Assembly (NCBI GenBank): GCA_021732025.1
Contig: JAKFVU010000080.1
Coordinates: 1 to 64,000, forward strand
Length of the DNA: 64,000 nt
Source of the DNA: Candidatus Obscuribacterales bacterium
GTDB taxonomy: Bacteria > Cyanobacteriota > Vampirovibrionia > Obscuribacterales > Obscuribacteraceae
Direction: 5' to 3'
Shown here: piece after piece, positions 55,283 through 62,979 of the stretch
Numbering within the stretch: the stretch's first letter is position 1
Layout: each line of letters begins with the position of its first letter
Notes under the pieces: generated by a model
The model's database searches: none
What the model was told of the DNA's origin: nothing
What the model saw: the letters and a program-made list of their open reading frames with translations, nothing else
Translations under genes and position numbers: made by a program

Positions 55283-56179
55283 TTGACTCAAGAAACTACT
55301 TGCAAAATTCGCCAGATGACCCGCTCCGAACTCGATACAGCGGTTAGCTGGGCCGCAGCAGAGGGATGGAATCCGGGTAAATTTGACGCCGATGTATTTT
55401 GGCAAACTGACCCCAACGGCTTCTTTGCACTCGAGCATAATAACCAAATGATAGGCTCAGGGTCAGCAGTTAGTTACGATGGTCAATTTGGTTTTATGGG
55501 ATTTTTCATAGTCAAACCAGAATATCGAGGCAAAGGCTTTGGTGGTCAACTCTGGCTTAATATGCGCGATACGCTAAAATCTCGCCTAGATCAAGGCACC
55601 GCCATTGGTATCGATGGCGTCTTTGCCATGCAACAGTCTTACAGCAAAACAGGCTTTGCCTTCAGCCACCGCAACTTGCGCATGGAGGGTATTGCCGAAG
55701 GGCTAACCAATAATAGCTCTGACAAAAGCGAAAACGAAAACGATCTAGTAACAATTCAACCCCCAAGGGCAGACGACCTTGAGCAGTTAATAGCCGCTGA
55801 CGCCCGCTGGTTTGGCTGCAGGCGCCAACGCTTTCTCACAGCTTGGCTAGAGATGAAAGACAGCCATAGCCTGATATACAACATGGGTTCGCAGATTTTG
55901 GGCTACGGCACAATTCGCCCCTGCCAACAGGGTTTTAAAATAGGACCGTTATTTGCAACTTCTGGGGAAATTGCTGAGCAGCTATATTGCGCACTATCTG
56001 CCAAAGTGATTGGACAAGTGATCTTTCTGGATGTGCCTGAAAATAATTCAGCCGCCCTATCGCTAGCGGCAAAACACAAGCTCAGAGAGACTTTTGGCTG
56101 CGCTCGTATGTATCTGGGAGCAGCTCCAGCACTTGATTACAGCCAAACCTTTGGCGTCACGACATTTGAGCTGGGTTAA
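55283..56179 (+). CDS. GNAT acetyltransferase with a second GNAT-like C-terminal domain
   Basis: A 298-residue protein. The first GNAT domain (about 8-130) has the acetyl-CoA loop VKPEYRGKGFGGQLW near 75-89 (R-x-x-G-x-G). The second part (about 150-290) is a diverged GNAT-like domain similar to the Acetyltransf_18 group, with no clear CoA loop. Start is TTG at 55283 with GAGGA 6-7 nt upstream. It is 23 nt after the TPR gene and may be in the same transcript. Substrate unknown. Confidence 0.8.
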   Translation: MTQETTCKIRQMTRSELDTAVSWAAAEGWNPGKFDADVFWQTDPNGFFALEHNNQMIGSGSAVSYDGQFGFMGFFIVKPEYRGKGFGGQLWLNMRDTLKSRLDQGTAIGIDGVFAMQQSYSKTGFAFSHRNLRMEGIAEGLTNNSSDKSENENDLVTIQPPRADDLEQLIAADARWFGCRRQRFLTAWLEMKDSHSLIYNMGSQILGYGTIRPCQQGFKIGPLFATSGEIAEQLYCALSAKVIGQVIFLDVPENNSAALSLAAKHKLRETFGCARMYLGAAPALDYSQTFGVTTFELG

Positions 56180-56321
56180 CCTCTTGACGGTTGAATTTTA
56201 GGCATGCGCGAGATATGCTAACGCGCACAAATTACCGACTTAGCGATTCAGCTACAAGTTGGTAAGCAACCACATCTTAAACAACTACTCTGCGTTAGCA
56301 GAAAACCGCTCAGGAGAAGAA

Positions 56322-56810
56322 ATGACAAACAAAGTCAAGGCCATCCCAACTGGTATGCACACGGTAACCCCTTACATGATTGTCAACGATGCTGTTAAAG
56401 CCATCGCGTTCTACAAAGCTGCTTTTGGTGCAGAAGAAATTATGGTTATGCACATGCCTGACGGCAAAAAAGTTATGCATGCCGAAATAAAAATTGGCGA
56501 CTCAACCATCATGATGGGCGAAGAATGCGCCGAACGCGGATGCGTGAGCCCAGAGACTGCTGGCAAAGTAACTGGATCTTTGATGATTTACAGCGAAGAT
56601 GTGGATGCTGCTTTCGCTAAGGCGTTGAAAGCTGGCTGCACAGTTAAAATGCCTTTGATGGACATGTTCTGGGGCGATCGCTACGGCCAATTGGCTGATC
56701 CATTTGGTCACATGTGGTCACTAGCTCAACACATCGAAGACGTTGCACAAGCTGACATGCCTAAAAGAGCTGCTGAAGCCTTCAAACAAATGGCTGGCGC
56801 CGGTAAATAA
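56322..56810 (+). CDS. VOC-family (glyoxalase/PhnB-like) protein
   Basis: A 162-residue protein of two beta-alpha-beta-beta-beta units: TPYMIVNDAVKAIAFYKAAFG (about 14-34, split between both halves of unit 1) and SLMIYSEDVDAAF near 90-102, with HAEIKIG and ADPFGHMW near 130. It resembles the PhnB/YdfG-like VOC proteins rather than a true glyoxalase I. ATG 56322 was chosen because GGAGAAG lies about 3-4 nt upstream; a longer frame from 56259 lacks a ribosome-binding site. A terminator follows. Confidence 0.85.
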   Translation: MTNKVKAIPTGMHTVTPYMIVNDAVKAIAFYKAAFGAEEIMVMHMPDGKKVMHAEIKIGDSTIMMGEECAERGCVSPETAGKVTGSLMIYSEDVDAAFAKALKAGCTVKMPLMDMFWGDRYGQLADPFGHMWSLAQHIEDVAQADMPKRAAEAFKQMAGAGK

Positions 56811-56843
56811 GCTTATATTTCCCGAGCAATAACTAAAGAGAAA

Positions 56844-56874
56844 GCTCTAGGGGCACTGCCCCTAGGGCTTTTTC
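56844..56874 (+). terminator. Rho-independent terminator
   Basis: A perfect 8-bp stem (CTAGGGGC, 56847-56854, with GCCCCTAG, 56858-56865) with a 3-nt loop, followed by GGCTTTTTCG. It lies 37 nt after the VOC gene stop and 43 nt before the next gene, so it ends that transcript. Confidence 0.92.
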
Positions 56875-56916
56875 GCAGAATGCATTAAAGTTGAAAGGGA
56901 TCCTGAGGAGTTTTGA

Positions 56917-58029
56917 TTGGACTATCCCAATTTACCGAACGTAAGAAAGTTGCTTCAATCCTATCCGCGAAGAGCCAACGCTAATCGCACAGAAATTGAG
57001 CGCATGCAAATTGACATTCTGACCGATCTTGATGCACACGAATTTGAAGTGCTAGAAGGCTGTCTTATTAGGCAATTAAACTCAGGCGATCCACACCAAT
57101 ACGACATGGTTGCAGAAATCATGGTTGATATACAGGCATACACTTCTCAAAACCGAGACCGTGTGCTCTTGGCTGCCCTCGACACCCAACAGTTTCTACC
57201 CGCTCAGTGGTTTAGAGGAGCTGGAGACACCGTCAAATCGAAACTAATTTCGCTAGTCAGACATAACCCTGAACTAGCGAAGCGTGGTCTTGCATGGATA
57301 GGAGACGAAGAAGCTGTAGCCTGGTTCGTGGAGAAAAAAAACAAAAGTCGCAATCAAAACAGTATTAATGGCGACCACAACCTCTATCCCCATGATGCTG
57401 GATGGGAACTAACTCCAGACAATGAGAAGAGGCCCCTCTTCTCATTGCACTGTTTTGAAATGACTCCTGTTCACTGGAATCCCCTTTCTCCGCAGTTCAA
57501 ACAACATGAAAACCCAGAACTATGTGAGGTTTGTAACACCCGAATCATTAGAGTCAAAAGCCTTAGAGCGTCACTCTTGAAGGACCTATTCGCTATTTCA
57601 CCTCTAGTCGAAACTGTCGATTTCCCATTTTGCGAACTCTGCACAATGTTGACAGAGCCACTGCGCGCAATTGTTTCAATAGATGGCACGGCAAAAATTT
57701 GCAAGTCCATTCTCAAGCCTGAGGATATAGCCGATTGGTTCTCAGAAAAGAGAGGGGAAGGCGGCTGTATCACTATAGATATCGGCGCAAGAAGAGATCC
57801 ATTTTTTGCAGTGGATTATTGTAGCCGAGACAATGTCTCACAAATTGGCGGACATCCAACCTGGGTTCAAGATTCCGAATATCCAATTTGCAATTCTTGC
57901 GGACGCACCATGTTGTTCTTCATGCAAATAGACGGTAATCAACTTTATTGCATCTTTCCATTCGTATATTACTTTTTCATTTGCGATCTTTGCCCTGAAC
58001 AGATTGCGGTTTCAAATCAACACACCTGA
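56917..58029 (+). CDS. Uncharacterised protein with four CxxC pairs
   Basis: A 370-residue cytoplasmic protein. The N-terminal half (1-140) is helical and HEAT-like. The rest carries four Cys pairs: C203/C206, C239/C242, C325/C328 and C356/C359, probably two zinc sites. The segment QIGGHPTWVQDSEYPIC, then CGRTMLFFMQID (309-339), resembles the DUF1963/YwqG type of fold. The start is TTG at 56917, following a GAGGAG about 7 nt upstream. It is isolated by a terminator on the left and a convergent gene on the right. No function can be assigned; a toxin-immunity or stress role is only a guess. Confidence 0.65.
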   Translation: MDYPNLPNVRKLLQSYPRRANANRTEIERMQIDILTDLDAHEFEVLEGCLIRQLNSGDPHQYDMVAEIMVDIQAYTSQNRDRVLLAALDTQQFLPAQWFRGAGDTVKSKLISLVRHNPELAKRGLAWIGDEEAVAWFVEKKNKSRNQNSINGDHNLYPHDAGWELTPDNEKRPLFSLHCFEMTPVHWNPLSPQFKQHENPELCEVCNTRIIRVKSLRASLLKDLFAISPLVETVDFPFCELCTMLTEPLRAIVSIDGTAKICKSILKPEDIADWFSEKRGEGGCITIDIGARRDPFFAVDYCSRDNVSQIGGHPTWVQDSEYPICNSCGRTMLFFMQIDGNQLYCIFPFVYYFFICDLCPEQIAVSNQHT

Positions 58030-58047
58030 ACAAGCCGGATTCACAAC

Positions 58048-59415
58048 CTAAGCTCGCTCTAGTTTCCGCTCAATTTGCTTCTGCGCCATCTGTCTGGCAC
58101 GAGAGTAGCATTCGCGAATGCCAATAACATCAGGATGATTGTGGCCAAGCATTTTTTCGCTGATTGCTAGAGCCTGTTGATAGAGCATGGCAGCTTCAGA
58201 ATGTTTGCCTTGACGATCACAAAGCAGTGCCAGATTGTTAGCAGCAAGCGCTACATCAGTATGTTCTGGCCCAAGCAGAGTTTCTGAAATCTGCAAAATT
58301 TGCTTACAGAGAGGCTCGGCTTTATCAAATTTTCCGCGGCGCCAATACACTTCCGCTAGTCCTTCTAGCGTGGTACTCAATCGTGGATCATCGAATCTAA
58401 AATCAGCACTTTCATCAAGGGCGCCCAACCACATGGCCTGCGCTTCAAGTACATTTCCAGACGCTAAAGCTTTGACCCCACCGACTCTAAATTTTTCCCA
58501 ATCAGAACCATAATTGGTGCGGCTCTCCAAAACCAAATCATCCAGTTCTTTAGCCTCATCCAAGCGGCCGGTCTTCCTATACACTTTTGCCAACCACTCA
58601 GCGACATCAGCCACGTAAGAATGATAGTGCCCGAGTGTTGCCTCACGAATAGAAAGGGCGCGCTTCAAATATGGTTCAGCGAGGTCGTAGCGCTGCTTGA
58701 AATAATAAAGGCGGCCGAGGTTTTTCAAATCAGTGGCCACGCTCAAATGAGAGCTGCCGCAGATACTTTCTCTTATGCGCAAAGCCTCTACCAATAGCGG
58801 CTCCATTTCACTCAACTGCTCTTTGCGGCAATAGAGGTCAGCCAACTTAGTCAAGGCATCGGCCACCGCAACAGTATCACTGCCACCAGTCTGCTTAATC
58901 TGGCGCACCTGCAATTGGGCAGCAACTATGGCTTTATCTATTGGTTCTGTTTTCGAATGAGTATGACTAACAGCATCGGCGCCTACAGCAGAGTTATTAC
59001 TAGAACTTGCGCTAGAGGTCCCAGTTGAATTTGCTGCTACATCAAAGGCCGCATGAGAAGTACCACCAGGGGGGAATGACTGGGTAGGCTCAAACATCGG
59101 TGTTAATGCCGGAATGCGATCGGTACTGACCTTGAGACTTTCTAAATCGTCTTCTAATGGAGCCCCGAGTTTTTGGTGAATGCGCTCAATTTGCTTGCCG
59201 ACTTCACTAACTAACTTCAAATCAGGAGCTGGACAGGCTTGTTCAATACTCAGAGCGCGCAGTAGATGGCTCTCGGCGTCAGTGAGCTGGCCGTCTTCCA
59301 TACAAGCGATGGCCAACCTAATTAAGACTTTGGCTACCTGCCTACTATCGGGGCCATGCATATTCTCTTGGAGCTTGAGAAACTGCTCCAGCTTTTCTAT
59401 AGATTCACTTTTCAT
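58048..59415 (-). CDS. TPR protein of the kinesin-light-chain type
   Basis: A cytoplasmic protein of about 455 residues with 42-residue TPR units of the kinesin-light-chain kind, for example LSIREATLGHYHSYVADV, and ISETLLGPEHTDVALAANNL. The repeats form two blocks (about 20-75 and 175-440) separated by a Ser/Thr-rich linker (100-160). Protein scaffold; partner unknown. The start was set at ATG 59413-59415; a GTG at 59446-59448 is also possible, and neither has a good ribosome-binding site. Confidence 0.8.
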   Translation of the reverse strand: MKSESIEKLEQFLKLQENMHGPDSRQVAKVLIRLAIACMEDGQLTDAESHLLRALSIEQACPAPDLKLVSEVGKQIERIHQKLGAPLEDDLESLKVSTDRIPALTPMFEPTQSFPPGGTSHAAFDVAANSTGTSSASSSNNSAVGADAVSHTHSKTEPIDKAIVAAQLQVRQIKQTGGSDTVAVADALTKLADLYCRKEQLSEMEPLLVEALRIRESICGSSHLSVATDLKNLGRLYYFKQRYDLAEPYLKRALSIREATLGHYHSYVADVAEWLAKVYRKTGRLDEAKELDDLVLESRTNYGSDWEKFRVGGVKALASGNVLEAQAMWLGALDESADFRFDDPRLSTTLEGLAEVYWRRGKFDKAEPLCKQILQISETLLGPEHTDVALAANNLALLCDRQGKHSEAAMLYQQALAISEKMLGHNHPDVIGIRECYSRARQMAQKQIERKLERA

Positions 59416-59526
59416 GCAAAGCCCGTGATTCCCAACGCTAGTAAACACTCTATATTTGGTATATCACAAACAGATTGCTCCCGGCGGCAGAAATTTCAAT
59501 GAATAAACTAAAAACGGCTTCTAGCG

Positions 59527-60429
59527 TTAAACGAGAAACTTGCCTTCGATCATAACTATCCCAGAGCCGCCCACAAAGATGTCGGTGTGAGCATCAACGC
59601 GGACACTCCTAGTATGAATAATTGAGGGCATGTTGACCACAAATCCGTGCTCCATCTGAAGAGTAATCTCTTCTTTGTCAGACCAACAAAATTTGCTTAA
59701 GTAAGCGGCAAGGGCACCACTTCCGACACCACATGCCGGATCTTCCAGGCCTTCTCTCGGGCACAAATTGCGAGTGTGTAAATCATTTTCGTTCTTCAAA
59801 GTTTCAAAACAGAATAGCTGGGCCTCACGAACTTTAAGCCGCTGACAGAGGGTGCGCAACGGCTCAATCTGCCGCTTTACGCGAAAAAGAGCATCAAGCG
59901 ATCGCAGCGGGACAATGAGGTGACCAAGACCAGTATCAATAGATTCGATAGGCAAATCAGAATCAATATCATCAGCGTTGATTGAAAATACGTCGGCTAC
60001 TTCTTGCTTGCTAGAACTTGTCTGCAGGTAATTCGCCGCAGGCTGCTTCATGGTTACAACCGGCGCCGCAGAATTGCTATTGTCGATTGTGATTTCTTGA
60101 GTACCGGCCAGATTTTCTTGCTGGTAGTGAGTTCTCTCACGAGGATTAACTATCTGCTGGTGGATAAGCGCCAACCAGGCGGCGATAGTGGGATGCCCAG
60201 CTACTGGAATTTCGCCATGAGGGGTAAAATAGCGCAGTCGAAAATCGGCATCACCTTCGGCAGGTAGCACAAATACTGTTTCAACCAAATTTAACTGACG
60301 AGCAAAGCTTTGCATTGTCTCAGTGCTGAGACCTGCGGCTTCTGTAAATATGGCTGCCGGATTGCCGCCGAAAGCTCCGGCGGCAAAGGCGTTTACCACA
60401 ACATATGACTTATTCTTCGCTATCGTCAT
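59527..60429 (-). CDS. PhzF-family isomerase/epimerase
   Basis: A 300-residue protein of the diaminopimelate-epimerase-like PhzF fold. It has NAFAAGAFGGNPAAIF (13-28), the catalytic Glu in NLVETVFV (near 47-54), the TPHGEIPVAGHPTIA segment (near 69-83) and DPACGVGSGALAAYL near 236-250. Only one acid/base residue (Glu) is expected, as in PhzF. It starts 12 nt downstream of the hybrid kinase stop, so the two probably share a transcript. Natural substrate is unknown for most members. Confidence 0.87.
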   Translation of the reverse strand: MTIAKNKSYVVVNAFAAGAFGGNPAAIFTEAAGLSTETMQSFARQLNLVETVFVLPAEGDADFRLRYFTPHGEIPVAGHPTIAAWLALIHQQIVNPRERTHYQQENLAGTQEITIDNSNSAAPVVTMKQPAANYLQTSSSKQEVADVFSINADDIDSDLPIESIDTGLGHLIVPLRSLDALFRVKRQIEPLRTLCQRLKVREAQLFCFETLKNENDLHTRNLCPREGLEDPACGVGSGALAAYLSKFCWSDKEEITLQMEHGFVVNMPSIIHTRSVRVDAHTDIFVGGSGIVMIEGKFLV

Positions 60430-60441
60430 TTAGCCTAACGA

Positions 60442-62766
60442 TTAAGAGCGAGCACCACTGGCCAGCTCAGTTAGAGTTTTGCTAGCTGCTGCTGCCACGA
60501 ATGTATTCGAGTCATCAGCCAAAGTGCTGAGAATTGCGTTCGGTACTTTGTGGTTACCGGCAATGGCCAAGCGCACATCCTCATTGTCATCCTTAGCCAA
60601 CTTTTCAAGCAAACTAGAAGGCAACTTAGGATTTTCAGAGACACCTTGACGCACATCAGCATCGGCGTCTTCAGCCAATTTCATCAATAAATGCTCTGGC
60701 GTCTCTGGATTCTCACCGACTCTAGCGCGTACTCTGGCATTGCTATCAGCGGCGAGCTTGGTCAAGATTGAAATCGAGGTATGTGGATTACCGGCGAGCA
60801 CTAAGCGCACGTGGGTTTCTTCTTCGGCAGGGTGGCGCTCGCCACCAGCATGCTCAGCCTGAAGTTCACAAATAGCGCGAACCAATACCGAAAGCTTAGC
60901 TGAGGTAATTGGCTTAGCAAGATAATAGTTCATCTTGGTTTTAAGCGCTTCCATCACATCTTCATCGCGCTGCGACACAGTTAAAAGCACAACAGGTATG
61001 CCTTTAAGATGGGCATCGCTCTTAATTTCTTCCAGCACTTCATGGCCGTTTTTGCGCGGCATGTTCAAGTCAAGCAAAATTAAATCAGGCAATCTTTGAG
61101 TCTGTGAACTCTTGGCTGTGTTCAGATACTCCATGGCTTCTACGCCATCGTTTACCACCGTCAAATTGTACTTAAGATCAGAACGCTTCAATGCTTCCTG
61201 GGTCAGCCGTACATCAGATGGTGTATCCTCCACCAGTAAAATATCGATATTGTTGTCCATGGCTGCTCTCCTCGGGGGTCTTCTTGCTGCTGGTAGAGTG
61301 AACAAGAAAATACATCCCTGTCCTAATTCTGACTCCACCCATATTCTGCCGCCATGCAATGCGACGATTTTCTTACAGATTGCCAGGCCCATGCCTGTGC
61401 CTTTGTACTTCGTCTTACCATGCAAGCGGGCAAACATATCAAAAATGCGATCGGCATACTTGCTATCGATGCCGATACCGTTGTCACGTACAGAGAAGAG
61501 CCATTCGTCGACTGTTCTCTCGGCAGTAATAAATATCTGTGGGTCTACTTCACCCCGATATTTTATGGCATTACTGATCAGATTTTGAAATAGCTGGATC
61601 AACTGTGAGCGATCTACAGCTACTTCAGGTAAGTTATCAACTTCAAGAGTAGCATTGTTCTCCTTAATTGACGCATCAAGGTTTGCCAACACTTCTTCGA
61701 TGACACCATCGACATCTGTCGAGGGCGCAGAATTGGGGTCGTATTTTTGATTGGCAATGCTTGAATGAGCCAAGACTGACTGAATCAGTTGTTGCATACG
61801 CTGAGTGCCATCAAGAATGTACTCGATAAACTCTTCGCAGTCTTTATTCAATTGTCCTTTTGTACTATCCACCAATAAATTGACAAAGCCTTGCACCGCC
61901 CGTAGTGGCTCCTGCAAATCGTGCGAGGCAATCTTTGCGAACTGCCTCAGCTCTTCGTTTGAATTGGTCAACTCAGCGGTACGCAACTGCACTCGGCGCT
62001 CTAGTTCTTCGTTCAACTGGCGGCGCTCAGTGATATCGCGCCCGAAAGCACAGTACATACAACCATTGTCAACTTTGACTCTAAAAATGCCCATTTCAAT
62101 AGGAAACTCATGGCCATCTTTGTGCAAACACATAAGCTCACTGGTCATACGCGAGAACTCATCTTCTTCATCTGTTTTGAAAAAGGTCGAGACTTCACGA
62201 GTGTACTGGCGACGCAAATGCTGCGGAATAATCATTGACAACGGCCGTCCCAGCGCCTCGTTGCGCTTCCATCCGAAGGTACGCTCAGCCTGAGCATTCC
62301 AATCGGTGATGCGCCAGTGAGAGTCCATCGAAATGAAGGCGTCGTAAGTATTCTCAACAATGATACGCAAACGCTTTTCACTGCGTATCAGAGCCAGTTC
62401 TACATTGTTGCGTTCAATGGCATAGCCAAGGCAACGATAGACAGAATCATCACTGGCTTGCCCTTTGACCAAGTAGTCTTGGGCGCCCTTCTTCAGCGCC
62501 ATCATGGCTACGTCTTGATCATCGATGCCAGTGAGCACAACAGTGGGAATATCCGGCGCTGCCGCACGGATACGATAGAAAGTTTCGACGCCAGAGCTGT
62601 CTGGCAACGAAAGGTCGAGCAATATTACATCGATGCCTGGATCTTGCAAAACAGCCAAAGCTGCAAGCAAAGTCGTAGCCGAGACCACTTCAACGCCTCG
62701 AAGCTCAAGCTTGCTTCGAGCGACCTCAGCTTGCACCACGCTGTCTTCTACGAGTAGTACGCGCAT
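60442..62766 (-). CDS. Hybrid histidine kinase: receiver-PAS-HisKA-HATPase-receiver-LRV/HEAT-like repeats
   Basis: A 774-residue cytoplasmic sensor protein with no membrane helix. Order: receiver 1 (1-120, Asp51), PAS/PAC (about 130-255), coiled coil and HisKA with phospho-His282 (ASHDLQEP), HATPase (about 370-495, DNGIGI and GTGMGLAI), then receiver 2 (503-640, Asp566) of the Rcp1 type, and four 26-residue repeats (653-756) of V-R-x-x-[VI]-x-x-N-P pattern. The kinase half ends like a normal kinase (FLFTLP) 17 residues before Met503, which has its own AGGAG site, so the gene looks like two genes merged. It precedes phzF by 12 nt and is divergent from the UGA-containing gene. Confidence 0.9.
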   Translation of the reverse strand: MRVLLVEDSVVQAEVARSKLELRGVEVVSATTLLAALAVLQDPGIDVILLDLSLPDSSGVETFYRIRAAAPDIPTVVLTGIDDQDVAMMALKKGAQDYLVKGQASDDSVYRCLGYAIERNNVELALIRSEKRLRIIVENTYDAFISMDSHWRITDWNAQAERTFGWKRNEALGRPLSMIIPQHLRRQYTREVSTFFKTDEEDEFSRMTSELMCLHKDGHEFPIEMGIFRVKVDNGCMYCAFGRDITERRQLNEELERRVQLRTAELTNSNEELRQFAKIASHDLQEPLRAVQGFVNLLVDSTKGQLNKDCEEFIEYILDGTQRMQQLIQSVLAHSSIANQKYDPNSAPSTDVDGVIEEVLANLDASIKENNATLEVDNLPEVAVDRSQLIQLFQNLISNAIKYRGEVDPQIFITAERTVDEWLFSVRDNGIGIDSKYADRIFDMFARLHGKTKYKGTGMGLAICKKIVALHGGRIWVESELGQGCIFLFTLPAARRPPRRAAMDNNIDILLVEDTPSDVRLTQEALKRSDLKYNLTVVNDGVEAMEYLNTAKSSQTQRLPDLILLDLNMPRKNGHEVLEEIKSDAHLKGIPVVLLTVSQRDEDVMEALKTKMNYYLAKPITSAKLSVLVRAICELQAEHAGGERHPAEEETHVRLVLAGNPHTSISILTKLAADSNARVRARVGENPETPEHLLMKLAEDADADVRQGVSENPKLPSSLLEKLAKDDNEDVRLAIAGNHKVPNAILSTLADDSNTFVAAAASKTLTELASGARS
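61258..61273 (-). promoter_or_regulatory. Internal ribosome-binding site and start codon inside the hybrid kinase gene
   Basis: On the minus strand GAGGAG (61268-61273) lies 7 nt before an in-frame ATG (61258-61260, Met503). This is a strong, well-spaced site located exactly at the border between the kinase and the Rcp1-like receiver. Translation from it would give a separate receiver-LRV protein of 272 residues (60442-61260) in addition to the full-length chain. Confidence 0.65.
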
Positions 62767-62979
62767 ACCATGAATACCTAAAAGATTTTCGACAAGAGCT
62801 AGACTATGGGTTGCCGGCGTATCACTATGTACTTACCCATTTGCCGCCCCCTATTCCTTTATGAGTGCATATTTCACTTTGCAATCAGCAACGCTCGATA
62901 TATGCTGCTACAAGCACGACCGGCCCAGGCTTGTTATGCTAACCAGGTAAGCAACACTAGACGCCTGTGAGCGATCACC
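62767..62979. promoter_or_regulatory. Divergent intergenic region between hybrid kinase and 62980 gene
   Basis: 213 nt between two head-to-head genes. It should hold promoters for both directions; no boxes were convincingly identified. A short AAGGAATAG-like purine stretch and several AT-rich segments are present, but nothing specific. Confidence 0.35.

Noticed and set aside
61112-61588. 158-codon + strand frame opposite the hybrid kinase
   Set aside because: Antisense shadow of HATPase and receiver sequences; no ribosome-binding site or family signal.
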